In this document: piece after piece, positions 18,878 through 29,157 of the stretch
How positions within the stretch are numbered: position 1 is the first letter of the stretch
How the letters are laid out: every line of letters begins with the position of its first letter
NCBI GenBank assembly: GCA_029202485.1
Contig: CP119313.1
Span: 2,666,001 to 2,730,000 of the forward strand
Length of the DNA: 64,000 nucleotides
Direction of reading: 5' to 3'
Source of the DNA: Candidatus Pedobacter colombiensis
GTDB lineage: Bacteria > Bacteroidota > Bacteroidia > Sphingobacteriales > Sphingobacteriaceae
Translations under genes and position numbers: made by a program
Notes under the pieces: generated by a model
The model's input: the letters and a program-made list of their open reading frames with translations, nothing else
What the model was told of the DNA's origin: nothing
Database searches by the model: none

Positions 18878-20557
18878 TTAAGGAGCGTATTTAGTAAACT
18901 CATGTGCCAGTATACCACCATTGGTAAGCAACATATATACCTGTAACCGTTCTTTATCCGGCGAAAGTCCAAAACACACATCCCCGGTACCGTTGCTATT
19001 TACAGTTGCCCCTAAAAACTCTTCAGAGTTGTAGATGTTAAAAGTTCGATACCTTGGATCTGCTGCAGATAGACTAATCTTCGAACTCTCGGTTACATCA
19101 TACAATCCAAGTATGGCATTATTATAACTCGTTGTTTTCACAAACTTCTGAATTGCAAGATACTTAGCCTTATTAAACACGATGTAATCGGTAGCAAAAT
19201 GGAATAAACCAAATACAGCACTCTCATTTGCAAAGCCTATGCTACGCTCGTTCGAAACACCATTTACCAAAGCAATCTCAAATTGGTAATTGATAAAATA
19301 GTCCGTATTTGCATCAGTAGAAACAGGTTGCGCATCTGCCTGATAGCCCATAAAAGTGGTTGAACCACCTGTAACTGACTTGTAAGTAATCACATCCGGT
19401 GTATTCTTGACCAGTACCCCATTTACAATTCTCCACTTATAGATTACTGAAGATTGACCGCCGGTACTCATAATCACCGCATCGCTATTCACACTTCCAT
19501 AAATATTAAGTCGCCTTCCTACTCCACCATCACCGGTTATTCCGGCAGGATTGTTATTTGTCCACTCAATCAGTTTAACCGGAGTAGCATCCACATCAGT
19601 CCACTTGTAAACGATAAAATTGCCATTTTTAGCCGCATAAGTTGTGCCTATTAAATTGCCATCGGCATCATTTACAATCTGCATAGCCAGGGCACTAAAT
19701 GGCAGTGGCATGTTCTTAATATACGCACCGGTATGTCTGTTAAATACCCTGTAAACCGCCGGGTTTGTACGAACAACTGTAACCAGATAATCACCGGACA
19801 CGGCTAATGAGGGTTCATTATTGGCCGTAAAACCTAGTTCGGCAGCAGTTTTAGACCATAACCTTCTATTTATACCTACACCATAATCCAATTTAACAGG
19901 TTCTGCGGCTTTTAGGGTATATGTCTTCTTTCTACCATCCACACCAGTAATCGTTAGCGGCAAATTCTTTGACAAATTGATGGTTGATCCACTTGCAATA
20001 GAGCTGGTAGAGTGGCTGTTAATCTCCAGGTTTAATGTTGCTGCCGATAAGTCTGTCCCAGGTAAAATGTAAAACAATACATCGTCGCCTTTAATTACTG
20101 CCTCTATTTCTTGTGTTGAAGCTCCTGTCTGATACTGTACTTTTGCCTTGGTGATCGAAACATCGCCCACCTTTTTAGAAACAACCACAAAGGACCTGAC
20201 GTCACCAGAACCTGAAGTTATATTTAATTTAAAAGGTTTTGATACATCCTGAACAACACCCAATGCAGGTGTTACCATTGCATCTGATGGTACTGTAGAC
20301 CTGATGATAATCTTTGTCAGATCTACCGCATTATCCGAATTGACAGGATAATAATAGGGCATTTCAAAGTATATCGTATCCCTGTTCGCACTAAAGATAG
20401 GTTCAAAAAGACGACTACTTCCCATCCCTTCAATCGTACCATAAATATCACTCAGGTCGTTCTTCGTATTACGAACTACCTTTTCTGCCTTTTTACAGGA
20501 GTTAAGCATCAGACCAGCCAATGCTGTAACTATAAAAAACAATGATAATCTCTTCAT
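18878..20557 (-). CDS. DUF5018/DUF4623-like lipoprotein of a SusCD locus
   Basis: 559 residues from the ATG at 20557, which begins a signal peptide with lipobox LNSC (Cys21) and KKA after it; an ATG at 20593 lies upstream. The N-terminal third has Ig-like DUF5018-type repeats (SVTKPF-like strands, about 40-210). The C-terminal part looks propeller-like, with phrases such as AVSGDYLVTVVR and FNRHTGAYIKNM, as in DUF4623 proteins found beside SusD genes. It probably binds glycan at the cell surface. It starts 29 bp after the susD stop. Confidence 0.78.
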   Translation of the reverse strand: MKRLSLFFIVTALAGLMLNSCKKAEKVVRNTKNDLSDIYGTIEGMGSSRLFEPIFSANRDTIYFEMPYYYPVNSDNAVDLTKIIIRSTVPSDAMVTPALGVVQDVSKPFKLNITSGSGDVRSFVVVSKKVGDVSITKAKVQYQTGASTQEIEAVIKGDDVLFYILPGTDLSAATLNLEINSHSTSSIASGSTINLSKNLPLTITGVDGRKKTYTLKAAEPVKLDYGVGINRRLWSKTAAELGFTANNEPSLAVSGDYLVTVVRTNPAVYRVFNRHTGAYIKNMPLPFSALAMQIVNDADGNLIGTTYAAKNGNFIVYKWTDVDATPVKLIEWTNNNPAGITGDGGVGRRLNIYGSVNSDAVIMSTGGQSSVIYKWRIVNGVLVKNTPDVITYKSVTGGSTTFMGYQADAQPVSTDANTDYFINYQFEIALVNGVSNERSIGFANESAVFGLFHFATDYIVFNKAKYLAIQKFVKTTSYNNAILGLYDVTESSKISLSAADPRYRTFNIYNSEEFLGATVNSNGTGDVCFGLSPDKERLQVYMLLTNGGILAHEFTKYAP

Positions 20558-20586
20558 CACTAAAAGTTTAATGTTATAACTAAATA

Positions 20587-22290
20587 CTACCATCCCTTTA
20601 TCTGGGTAATTGCATTGTTCCTCAAAATCTCTTCCTGTGGAATTGGAATGTAATACAAGGCTGGTGTAAACTGACGGTTTGCGTTGTCAACAGGAACAGT
20701 ACTATAGGTAAATGATGACCCATTTGGTGCGCCCTTATGGCCGGTAAACCTTACATTGTTCAACACAACATGTGCCTTTCTCCATCTTCTAAGATCCCAA
20801 TAGCGATGTCCTTCAAAAGCCAGCTCCACTTTGCGCTCATGCTCTACCGCTTGCATTAACTCTGCAGGCGTTTGAGAAGGTGTATTTGGTAAACCTCTTT
20901 TATTTCTCAGCGTATTTAATGATGCTTTTGCACCGGGGATGTCATTGATCTTAGATTTTGCTTCTGCATCAATCAATAACACCTCTGCATAGCGCAATTC
21001 CATCCAGCTCTGGTCACTTTTGTTAACTACTATATCGGTATTCAATGGGTCCAGAAACTTCTTAGTATAGTAACCACTCACTGTCTTTTTAGGATCTGTG
21101 GAAGCTCCATATTCGGTAATCCCTTCAACCGCATCGCCTGGTGTTGTATTTATCGTACGACCTTTCCAGCTCGACCCGTTAAATAATATAGAAGCATTAA
21201 ATCGTTGCTCCCTATTCACATAAGGATTTGCGGCCATTGTAGGGTTAGACCATGAAAACTTTGAGCCATCGCTCATTTCAAACTCATCCACTAACTCTGC
21301 AGTCGGCACACCATACACCAACACTTGTCCAGGTGCATCCTTTGGCGGCGCAAAGCCCAGATCGTACTGATGGGTTAACTGTGGACGGATAAAATCTATT
21401 TTAAAAATGGCTTCTTTGGTGTTTTTATTGGTAAAAACAGAAGCGAAATTTGCATCCAGATCATATAAACCTTCCCCGGCCAGTTTCTTCACTTCGTCCG
21501 CAGCTTTAGATGCATTGGTATAATAAGCAGTAGCTTTTGCTGCCGGCACACCTGTCAATTCATCCGAATTAAACTGCTTTTTATCGTACTCCGCTATAGA
21601 AGCTGCATATAACCAGGTTCTGGCCAGCATTCCGTAAGCTGCGCCCTTAGTCACCCTGCCCGTATTTGCACTATCCCAGGTTTTAGGTAAATATTCGGCT
21701 GCAAAGGCAAAATCTGCTGCTATAAAATTCCAGCAATCATCTTCACTGGAACGTTGCTTGTCTTTTTCACTGGTCAGTTTATCCAGCAAAATTACACTAC
21801 CATGTAATCTTGCCAACCAGAAGTAAACATACCCCCTGATAAAACGAGCTTCGGCCTGAAACTTTAGTTTAGTTCCTTCATCAAGGCCCTGTGCTTTGGT
21901 ATCCAACCCTTCCAAAAATTCATTCAAACGACGAATTCTAACATATGCACTTGTCCAATAATTTAACATCGGACCAGCAGCACTCACTCTCGAAGCATCC
22001 GACGCAAGGATGTTAACTGTTCCGTTACCCGAAACACCAGACGAATACTTCATGATATCCGTTAATGCATCTGTAGCATTGTCGTAACCGATTGGAAACG
22101 TACCGAATTTAAAAGTACCAAACTCTGCATACATCCCTATAATATAAAGGCGGATGTTGGCCGGATTCTGATAAACAGCTACATCGGTGTACTTATCTAA
22201 TGGATCTGTATCTATTTTACACCCGCTCATTGCCAGAATTGCACCTGCTATGAGGAATGATTTTTTTAATGTTTTTAAATATACGCTCAT
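20587..22290 (-). CDS. SusD/RagB-family outer membrane glycan-binding lipoprotein
   Basis: 567 residues with lipobox AMSGC (Cys24). Typical SusD features are present: the TPR-like helical N-terminal half with AEARFIRGYVYFWLARLHG, the KGAAYGMLARTWLYAA segment, and the C-terminal ERKVELAFEGHRYWDLRRW signature. SusD proteins cap the SusC channel and capture oligosaccharides. The stop of the upstream susC is 8 bp away, so the pair is translationally close. The substrate cannot be read from the sequence. Confidence 0.95.
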   Translation of the reverse strand: MSVYLKTLKKSFLIAGAILAMSGCKIDTDPLDKYTDVAVYQNPANIRLYIIGMYAEFGTFKFGTFPIGYDNATDALTDIMKYSSGVSGNGTVNILASDASRVSAAGPMLNYWTSAYVRIRRLNEFLEGLDTKAQGLDEGTKLKFQAEARFIRGYVYFWLARLHGSVILLDKLTSEKDKQRSSEDDCWNFIAADFAFAAEYLPKTWDSANTGRVTKGAAYGMLARTWLYAASIAEYDKKQFNSDELTGVPAAKATAYYTNASKAADEVKKLAGEGLYDLDANFASVFTNKNTKEAIFKIDFIRPQLTHQYDLGFAPPKDAPGQVLVYGVPTAELVDEFEMSDGSKFSWSNPTMAANPYVNREQRFNASILFNGSSWKGRTINTTPGDAVEGITEYGASTDPKKTVSGYYTKKFLDPLNTDIVVNKSDQSWMELRYAEVLLIDAEAKSKINDIPGAKASLNTLRNKRGLPNTPSQTPAELMQAVEHERKVELAFEGHRYWDLRRWRKAHVVLNNVRFTGHKGAPNGSSFTYSTVPVDNANRQFTPALYYIPIPQEEILRNNAITQIKGW

Positions 22291-22298
22291 AACTCAGA

Positions 22299-25200
22299 TT
22301 AAAATATTAGGTTAACTCCTGCGGAAATCATCTTCTGCTGAGGATAAAATCCATTATTTACGTTAGGCATTTCCGGATCAAGGTATTTCAGTTTATCCCA
22401 GGTAAACAGGTTAAATCCTGAAACATAAAAGCGCATTTTTTCTATTTTCGATTTAAATAAGCTTCTTGGTAACGTATAACCAATCTGAATAGCCTTCAGC
22501 CTTAAATAGTCGTTGTTTTTTATAAAAGCTGAGTTAGCATTTGCATTGTGCGGCGAAAGTGCAACACCACCTGAGGTTAACCTTGGGAATTTGGCATCCT
22601 GATTATCAGGCCTCCAGGCCTGCTCAACCAAATAGTATGGTGAGTTACCATACCCGTAAAATGTTTTGGTAAAAGGGGTATTGTCTTCCACACCTGAAGT
22701 ACCTGATGATCCCTCATAAACACCTGCCAAAGCTACACTGGATAGCGCTGCTCCCTGAAACAACATGGAGAAATCAAAACCGGCATATGCAGCTTCAATG
22801 TTTAACCCATACATAATTTCTGGCATATTACTTTTTCCTACAAAAGTCATATCCGCATCGCGGGTAACCTTTCCATCACCATTCAAATCTTTATATTTAA
22901 AGAACCCCGGGGCTATGATCCCACTGCTTGGTGAAGAACCATTTCTGGCCTCTTCCCAGGTGTTGTAAAATCCTTCCACAACAAAACCTAGTTTCTCACC
23001 TATTGGTCTGCCCGTTCTTTTTTGCCATGATGGCAGGTTCTCATTTTCATTAATTAAAATGATCTTATTTCGTGCCCAGTTAAAATTACCCGTTATACCA
23101 TAACTAAATTTACCAAGCGTATTGCGGTGTCTGATCTGAAGGTCAAAACCCCTGTTATCGGTAATTCCATCATTAAATGTCGAAGGGAAATTACCTCCTA
23201 CAGAAGGTGGATAAAGGCCCGATCTACCAGTAAGAATGTCGGTTACAACCTTATAGAAGTAATCAAAATCTACCCCCAGTTTACCCTTCCAAAACTCGGC
23301 TTCAAAACCGACATTGGTAACCCGATGTTTTTCCCAGGTAAGGTCTTTATTGGGAGGTGCCCCGGTATACAATGCAGAGACACTTGATCCTCCGATAACT
23401 GCCACAGGACTGGTTGTAAAACTAAAGGTTGGCAGATAAGCAAAACTACTCAAGGTTTCCTCTTTACCCAAAATACCAATAGAAGCCTTGATTTTAAAGA
23501 AATCCATTGTGTTTTTTAAGGGCTCAAAGAACTTTTCCTCACTGGCTACCCATCCCAGTCCGGCGCCAGGGAAATAACCCCAACGTCCTTTTTCAGGGAA
23601 ATTAATTGAAGCATCGCTACGTAGAGCTACTTCAAACAGGTATTTATTTTTGTAGGAATAATTAACCCTTCCTACATAACCATGTCTTGCCGTTGAGCCA
23701 CTGGAACCTGTTGGACTAATTACATCAGCAGCAGCTGTACTGCCAAAATCAATATCTTGCAGCTCAGTCAAAGCAAAGTTTCTTGCACCTGCAGAAAACA
23801 AATTACTGTTGTATCTCGACCATTCATAGAGTGCCAATGCATTAATGGTGTGATCACCAAAGCTTTTGGAATAGGTTAAGCTGGGTTGGAAAGTCACCCT
23901 GTTATTTTGAACGTAACTTTGACGAAGTGTAGGCACGGTGATGCCCGGAGGATTGGCAATCAGCGTATAATCACCGGTAGTCTGCGTTCTTCCCCTACCC
24001 ATTAACTGATAGGGTGTGACCCAGCCTTTGTTCTCTGTAGCATTCTTATCAAACGATGTTTGCACTTTTCCCGAGAGGCCATCTACCCAGGGTACTTTTA
24101 CATTAAAAACCAAAGTACTCTGAAATACATTTGTTTCAGCTCGCTGATAGCCTGATTTCAAAACTGAGGCAATTGGATTTACATAGCCCGCATTACTGTT
24201 ATAAGCTGTTGGCAGCCCATTAGGTGCATACATCGGCATATTCGGCAAAGTCCTTACTGCCTGATAAAACGGGTTCATGTACGACGCATTGTCTGGTGAT
24301 ATTCCCGGTGTATGCGTCTTTTGCATCCTGGCGTTGATATCAAATGAAACGGAAAGTATATCATTCAACTTAGCATCCAAATTGGTGCGCAGATTAAACC
24401 GCTTATATCCAGTATTTGCTACTACTCCATCCTGATCCAGGTAACCTATGTTAGAGAAGTATTTTACCCTTTCTGTTCCGCCTCTAACTGTTACTCCGTG
24501 AGTTTGAGAAGTACTGGATTTACCTAAAAACTCACCTATCCAATCTGTATTTCCCAGTAATGGATTGGTATTTGTCCCATTTCTAATTGCATTGATCTGC
24601 GATTTATTGTAGGTTAAAGGGTTAGGGTCCTGGTCCGTGCTAATCCTATATTCATTATCCATTTCTTCTGCTCTCGAAAACCACTCCATGTAATCAGGGC
24701 CATCTAAAAACTTAGGAAAACGTGTGTTTGAATTGACCATAACGGCGCCATCATAACTGATGCTTGGTTGTTGCGCCTTCCCCCTTTTGGTGGTCACCAA
24801 TATGATCCCATTTGCGGCCTGTATCCCATAAACAGACAGGGCTACTGCATCTTTTAAGATAGAGATACTTTCAATTTCATTGGGATCTAATTGAGCAAAT
24901 GGGCGCTCAACACCATCAACAATGGCAATTGGTCCCTGACTTCCCTGATAAGAAGAGGTTCCCCTGATCCTAAGCGTGGCATCATCTGCTCCCGGCCGGC
25001 CGGATTGCTGCAAGGTTGTAATCCCGGGTAACCTTCCCGATAGCATATTGGTAATGTTCATGGTTGGCATCTGCTTCAAATCCGCACTGCTGATCTGTGC
25101 TACCGCCCCAATTACATTTCGCCTCTTTTGTGTACCATATCCAACTACAACCACCTCTTCAAGACCTTTATTAGCCTCAAAAAGTGTAACATTGATTAAT

Positions 25201-25847
25201 GTATTGTTATTTACTTCGACTTCTTTATTTAGATAGCCGATATAGCTAAACACAAGTGTTTCATCCCCCTTGGGAAGTTTAATCACAAATTCACCATTGC
25301 TATTTGTACTCACGGCTAATGTACTTCCCTTAACTTTAACGCTTACACCAATCAATGGAAGTCCTTTTTCGTCCAATACCCGTCCGCGTACATCAACGAT
25401 CGCAAAATAGCCAAGCACTTTGTCCAATACAGAAACATCCTTTTCCTTTACAATTACCGTTTTATTTTCTATCCGGTAACTCAGTGGCTGGTCCTTAAAA
25501 CAAATCATTAAAGCTTTGTCCAGGCTCACGTTGTTCAGGTTTAAGTTAACCGGCTTTGCATCACTCATTAGCTTGTCGCTATAAAAGAAATCATAACCGG
25601 TTTGCATTCTGATTTCTTTAAACACATTTACCAATGCAGCATTGCTATACTTTAAGGTTACATTTTGGCTATAAGTGCTTGCGCTAAGGTGTAAAATTGT
25701 GGTTGTTAGTAATACTACAATTAGTTTGACCCTCATAATAATCTGTCGTTTGATTGTTGGGTTCATCCCCTTTAACGGGTTCATAATCAACAAAAAGTTG
25801 GCTACGCAAGCCGGTGGCCGACATAGGCTTTTAATGTAAAATTTCAT
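22299..25847 (-). CDS. SusC/RagA-family TonB-dependent outer membrane transporter with STN domain
   Basis: 1182 residues. After a hydrophobic N-terminus (about 38-60) comes an STN domain (about 62-135), which in FecA-type receptors talks to an FecR anti-sigma factor. A carboxypeptidase-regulatory-like domain follows (about 152-225), then the SusC signature LEEVVVVGYGTQKR (229-242), the plug (about 245-355) and a 22-strand barrel. The STN domain and the FecR/sigma pair just upstream together indicate transenvelope self-induction by the substrate. Confidence 0.95.
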   Translation of the reverse strand: MKFYIKSLCRPPACVANFLLIMNPLKGMNPTIKRQIIMRVKLIVVLLTTTILHLSASTYSQNVTLKYSNAALVNVFKEIRMQTGYDFFYSDKLMSDAKPVNLNLNNVSLDKALMICFKDQPLSYRIENKTVIVKEKDVSVLDKVLGYFAIVDVRGRVLDEKGLPLIGVSVKVKGSTLAVSTNSNGEFVIKLPKGDETLVFSYIGYLNKEVEVNNNTLINVTLFEANKGLEEVVVVGYGTQKRRNVIGAVAQISSADLKQMPTMNITNMLSGRLPGITTLQQSGRPGADDATLRIRGTSSYQGSQGPIAIVDGVERPFAQLDPNEIESISILKDAVALSVYGIQAANGIILVTTKRGKAQQPSISYDGAVMVNSNTRFPKFLDGPDYMEWFSRAEEMDNEYRISTDQDPNPLTYNKSQINAIRNGTNTNPLLGNTDWIGEFLGKSSTSQTHGVTVRGGTERVKYFSNIGYLDQDGVVANTGYKRFNLRTNLDAKLNDILSVSFDINARMQKTHTPGISPDNASYMNPFYQAVRTLPNMPMYAPNGLPTAYNSNAGYVNPIASVLKSGYQRAETNVFQSTLVFNVKVPWVDGLSGKVQTSFDKNATENKGWVTPYQLMGRGRTQTTGDYTLIANPPGITVPTLRQSYVQNNRVTFQPSLTYSKSFGDHTINALALYEWSRYNSNLFSAGARNFALTELQDIDFGSTAAADVISPTGSSGSTARHGYVGRVNYSYKNKYLFEVALRSDASINFPEKGRWGYFPGAGLGWVASEEKFFEPLKNTMDFFKIKASIGILGKEETLSSFAYLPTFSFTTSPVAVIGGSSVSALYTGAPPNKDLTWEKHRVTNVGFEAEFWKGKLGVDFDYFYKVVTDILTGRSGLYPPSVGGNFPSTFNDGITDNRGFDLQIRHRNTLGKFSYGITGNFNWARNKIILINENENLPSWQKRTGRPIGEKLGFVVEGFYNTWEEARNGSSPSSGIIAPGFFKYKDLNGDGKVTRDADMTFVGKSNMPEIMYGLNIEAAYAGFDFSMLFQGAALSSVALAGVYEGSSGTSGVEDNTPFTKTFYGYGNSPYYLVEQAWRPDNQDAKFPRLTSGGVALSPHNANANSAFIKNNDYLRLKAIQIGYTLPRSLFKSKIEKMRFYVSGFNLFTWDKLKYLDPEMPNVNNGFYPQQKMISAGVNLIF

Positions 25848-26090
25848 ACATTTGAATCTGTTTAAATCTATGAAGTGCTTACTTTACAAGGGGAAACACT
25901 TCATATCGTTCATTAATTAATTGGTTACACCATACCCAAATCTTTGGGTTTAATGGATAAGTATTAAACAATTACCGGGGGTGTTTCCAGCACTTCCGGT
26001 AAATTTAATTTTGCTATAATGACGGTTTATGTACTGTTTTTGTAGTCTTTTTTCATCTTGTTTGTTTGGTTAAGTTTTGTTTTGTTTTGT
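25848..26090. promoter_or_regulatory. Leader region between fecR-like gene and susC
   Basis: It holds (TTTTG)3 directly after the fecR stop (26075-26089), a hairpin TTACCGG/CCGGTAA at 25972-26002 that may attenuate or end fecR transcription, and ACCCAAA-TC-TTTGGGT at 25934-25949. The ECF-controlled promoter of susC is expected here, but I cannot point to its boxes. Confidence 0.4.
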
Positions 26091-27257
26091 TTATTTCATT
26101 ACAATTACCTTTTTGCCAGTAATATCGAACTTAAGCCGTCCGGCAGATTGCATAATTTTTAGTACTTCTGAAATGTTCTTAGATCTGGAAACAAAACCAC
26201 TATAGGTTTGATTCTGATCCACTTCTTTATCATATTCAACCGTTACATCATACCAGCGTGATACTTTTCTCATGATACCTGCAAGGCTTTCCTTCTTAAA
26301 CATAAAATCACCATTTTTCCAGTCCATAACCTGTTCTATATCGGCAATCGCCACCTTTATATCACCATGCGTTGAGCTTGCCTGTTCACCGGGACTAATG
26401 ATTGTTGATAGCTGATGCAGTACCACACCAGCTTTCCCATTTTCATAGCCCACTGGTGCTGTTTTAACCGATCCCTCCAATAGTGTGGTGACGGATTTTT
26501 GCTCATCTGCATAGCTATTGATGTTAAAATGCGTGCCCAACACTTCAATTTCCTGCTTATCCGTTCTTACAATAAAAGGGTGCTTTTTATCTTTGCTAAC
26601 CTCAAAATAGGCCTCCCCCTTAAGTTCAACTCTACGTTCAGGAATATTTGTAAATCTTTCGGAGAATTTAATAGAAGATGCTGCGTTTAACCAAACTCTG
26701 GTACCATCAGGCAGTATAACCTGGTGTTGACCACCTTTAGGTGTTTCAATTGTATTATAGGCTTCCTTCGTGCCCGAAACAGCTGTTTTGTCGGTCACCT
26801 GATAAACCAATTGTCCATTGGAAGTTTTAGAAATCACCACACCAGATTCCTTTACCAATTCGCCATTTAAAGCATCAGTAATAGAAATCTTAGCCCCATT
26901 GGCCAAAGTTAAAATGGCTTTATTCTTTCCACAAGGAATGTCTTTATGTGCAGCAATTACAGTTATATCATTGTCATTCTTAAATTTAGGGTAAAAGTAA
27001 AAGCCAATACCCAGAGTTAGCAGTACTGCTGCTGCCACAGCAATACGTGGCCATAAGCTGATCCGTTTTACAACGGGAATGCGGGATACCCGAATCTGCA
27101 AATCCTTTAAATCCTCATCAAGTTCCTTTTCTGTTAAGTCGAACGTTCTTGCCTCGCCATATGTAAGCCAATCCTCTACCATTTTCTGCTCTGCCGGACT
27201 ACATGATCCAGATTGGTATTTTTTCAATAAGCTTTCCGCGTCATTATGCTGCATCAT
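26091..27257 (-). CDS. FecR-family anti-sigma factor
   Basis: 388 residues: an N-terminal cytoplasmic sigma-binding region, one membrane helix at about 71-89, a periplasmic FecR domain (ETPKGGQHQVILPDGTRVWL through VELKGEAYFEV) and a C-terminal DUF4974 segment that mirrors the STN fold. It holds the sigma factor encoded 69 bp upstream until the SusC STN domain signals that substrate is bound. In-frame Met2 is an alternative start. Confidence 0.94.
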   Translation of the reverse strand: MMQHNDAESLLKKYQSGSCSPAEQKMVEDWLTYGEARTFDLTEKELDEDLKDLQIRVSRIPVVKRISLWPRIAVAAAVLLTLGIGFYFYPKFKNDNDITVIAAHKDIPCGKNKAILTLANGAKISITDALNGELVKESGVVISKTSNGQLVYQVTDKTAVSGTKEAYNTIETPKGGQHQVILPDGTRVWLNAASSIKFSERFTNIPERRVELKGEAYFEVSKDKKHPFIVRTDKQEIEVLGTHFNINSYADEQKSVTTLLEGSVKTAPVGYENGKAGVVLHQLSTIISPGEQASSTHGDIKVAIADIEQVMDWKNGDFMFKKESLAGIMRKVSRWYDVTVEYDKEVDQNQTYSGFVSRSKNISEVLKIMQSAGRLKFDITGKKVIVMK

Positions 27258-27326
27258 TTCATGCTATTTTAATTACATAACGATTTGGCTGAACACAGGG
27301 GTTAAATAAAAATGAAAAAAATAAAC

Positions 27327-27893
27327 CTATAAAACCAGGATCACCAGCGACCCCAGTTTAGTTTTTAATATTTTTAGTGCATGATGCATGTGGCTTTTAA
27401 CGGTTTGCTCGGATAAGCTCAGTGTTGTTGCAATTTCTTTACGGGACAGGTTGGTTTTCCGGCTCAGCTCAAATACTTCACGCATTTTATAAGGCAGGTT
27501 AGCGATTTCCTTTTCAATAAGGTTAGCCAATTCATTGTGGCGCACCAGATAATCAGTGGCATTCTGTTCTGTATCGAGATACTTCTGAAAGGTTTCGAGA
27601 TAACGTTGGGACACTTTTTTGTGTTTATACAAATCAAATATCCGGTTTTTAAGGATGGTAAACAGATAAGCAGGTACTCCACCGGATATATTTAGTATAT
27701 CGCGTTTTTCCCAGAATGTAAGAAAAAGTTCATGAATAAGATCTTTAGCTTCTTCCCTATCACCAATCTTCTTATAGGCAAAAATGTAAAGTAAAGATTG
27801 ATATCGATTAAAGATTTCTGTAAATGCAGTTCTGTTCCCAGACTTTAATAAGTCTACCAATTCAGTATCAGAAAAGTCTCTATACAGTTCCAT
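27327..27893 (-). CDS. ECF sigma factor, FecI-like
   Basis: 188 residues, usual for the family. Region 2 includes IFAYKKIGDREEAKDLIHE and the WEKRD end; region 4 is ELSRKTNLSRKEIATTLSLS with the DNA-recognition helix before EQTVKSHMHHALKILK. It directs RNA polymerase to the SusC/SusD promoter and is held by the FecR-like protein just downstream. It is first in the locus, so it probably has its own promoter in the AT-rich gap at 27894-28096. Confidence 0.94.
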   Translation of the reverse strand: MELYRDFSDTELVDLLKSGNRTAFTEIFNRYQSLLYIFAYKKIGDREEAKDLIHELFLTFWEKRDILNISGGVPAYLFTILKNRIFDLYKHKKVSQRYLETFQKYLDTEQNATDYLVRHNELANLIEKEIANLPYKMREVFELSRKTNLSRKEIATTLSLSEQTVKSHMHHALKILKTKLGSLVILVL

Positions 27894-28096
27894 AAACTAA
27901 GCAATCCGGATGTCATTTGGTTAAAACTTCTTACCTATCTAAACTTAAAACTAAGTTTTAAATTTATTTTATTAAGATACAACCAATATTAAATAATTAT
28001 TTTCAAATAATCATAATATTGACTCAATGATTCCAGGTATTTCTTTGCCTAGGTGTTTTTTCCTGCTGTATAAAGGAAATGGTTAAAATAGAAAGA

Positions 28097-29104
28097 CTAG
28101 GCTTTAAAGACTTCTGCTAAAAGTTCATAAGATCTTAATCTGGCCTGATGGTCAAATATATGCGAAGTAGCCATAATCTCATTAACTCCGGTTTGGTCTA
28201 CAAACTGCTGAAGATCTGCCTTAAGTGTTTCTTTACTACCAACAAATGTACATGCCAGCATTTGACTGGCCTGTTCTTCTTCATATACATCCCATACCGT
28301 ATCCATATTGTCAACAGGAGGCTGTAACAACTTGCGCTTTCCGGTAACAATCCCCAGAAATAGCTGGTAAAGCGAAGTCACCAGGCGGTTTGCTTCTGCA
28401 TCAGTATCTGCGGCAACAACATTTACACAAGCCAGTACATAAGGCTCACTCAGGTGAACAGATGGTTTAAAGTTTTGTCTGTATAGATTAATCGCCGTGA
28501 TGAATTGCGCCGGAGCAAAGTGGCTGGCAAAGGCATAAGGTAAACCCATTGCAGCTGCCAAACGTGCGCTATCAGTACTTGAGCCCAGTATCCAAATCGG
28601 GATATCCAACCCTTCGCCAGGGATAGCCCTTACATGACTGTTGCTGTTCTCAGCAGATAAGTAGGTCTGTAATTTCACAACCTCCCTTGGGAAATCCTGT
28701 GCAGCCTGAAAACGCAAATCACCTCTTATCGCTGCTGCGGTAAGCTGATCTGTACCCGGAGCCCTGCCCAATCCCAAATCAATACGTCCGGGATATAAAG
28801 ATGCCAGTGTACCAAATTGCTCGGCAATAATTAAAGGCGAATGGTTTGGCAGCATGATACCGCCTGAACCCACCCTGATGGTTTTGGTTCCACCGGCAAT
28901 ATGTCCAATCACTACAGAAGTGGCAGAACTTGCCACGCTAACCATATTATGGTGCTCAGCCAGCCAGTAACGATTGTATCCCCAACCTTCTACATGTTGG
29001 GCCAGATCTAAACTGTTTTTAAAAGTATCGGCAGGTGTTTTGCCTTCTATTACTGTTGCGAGGTCGAGTACGGAATAAGGAATGTTTTTGAGCAGTGTTT
29101 TCAT
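28097..29104 (-). CDS. LLM-class flavin-dependent oxidoreductase (luciferase-like)
   Basis: 335 residues of the bacterial luciferase superfamily. Hallmarks are GYNRYWLAEHHNM near residue 45, the GSGGIMLPNHSPL segment and RIDLGLGRAPGTD. It should use FMNH2 or F420-type flavin as a monooxygenase or reductase. The close relatives form the MsnO8/YhbW-like branch whose substrates are unknown. It is divergent from the kinase-like gene at 29158. Confidence 0.9.
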   Translation of the reverse strand: MKTLLKNIPYSVLDLATVIEGKTPADTFKNSLDLAQHVEGWGYNRYWLAEHHNMVSVASSATSVVIGHIAGGTKTIRVGSGGIMLPNHSPLIIAEQFGTLASLYPGRIDLGLGRAPGTDQLTAAAIRGDLRFQAAQDFPREVVKLQTYLSAENSNSHVRAIPGEGLDIPIWILGSSTDSARLAAAMGLPYAFASHFAPAQFITAINLYRQNFKPSVHLSEPYVLACVNVVAADTDAEANRLVTSLYQLFLGIVTGKRKLLQPPVDNMDTVWDVYEEEQASQMLACTFVGSKETLKADLQQFVDQTGVNEIMATSHIFDHQARLRSYELLAEVFKA

Positions 29105-29111
29105 CTTAACA

Positions 29112-29119
29112 CAAAACTA
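29112..29119 (-). promoter_or_regulatory. Putative -7 element for the LLM oxidoreductase gene
   Basis: On the minus strand TAGTTTTG matches TAnnTTTG. It is only 7 bp from the ATG at 29104, so the transcript would be leaderless or nearly so. Confidence 0.4.
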
Positions 29120-29157
29120 CATTCCACGGTTAGTATATTCCTTATATCTGAAACGAT

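Noticed and set aside
26075..26092. TTTTG tandem repeat as a phase-variation switch
   Set aside because: Only three full copies, directly after a stop codon and far from the susC start, so slippage would not change a reading frame.
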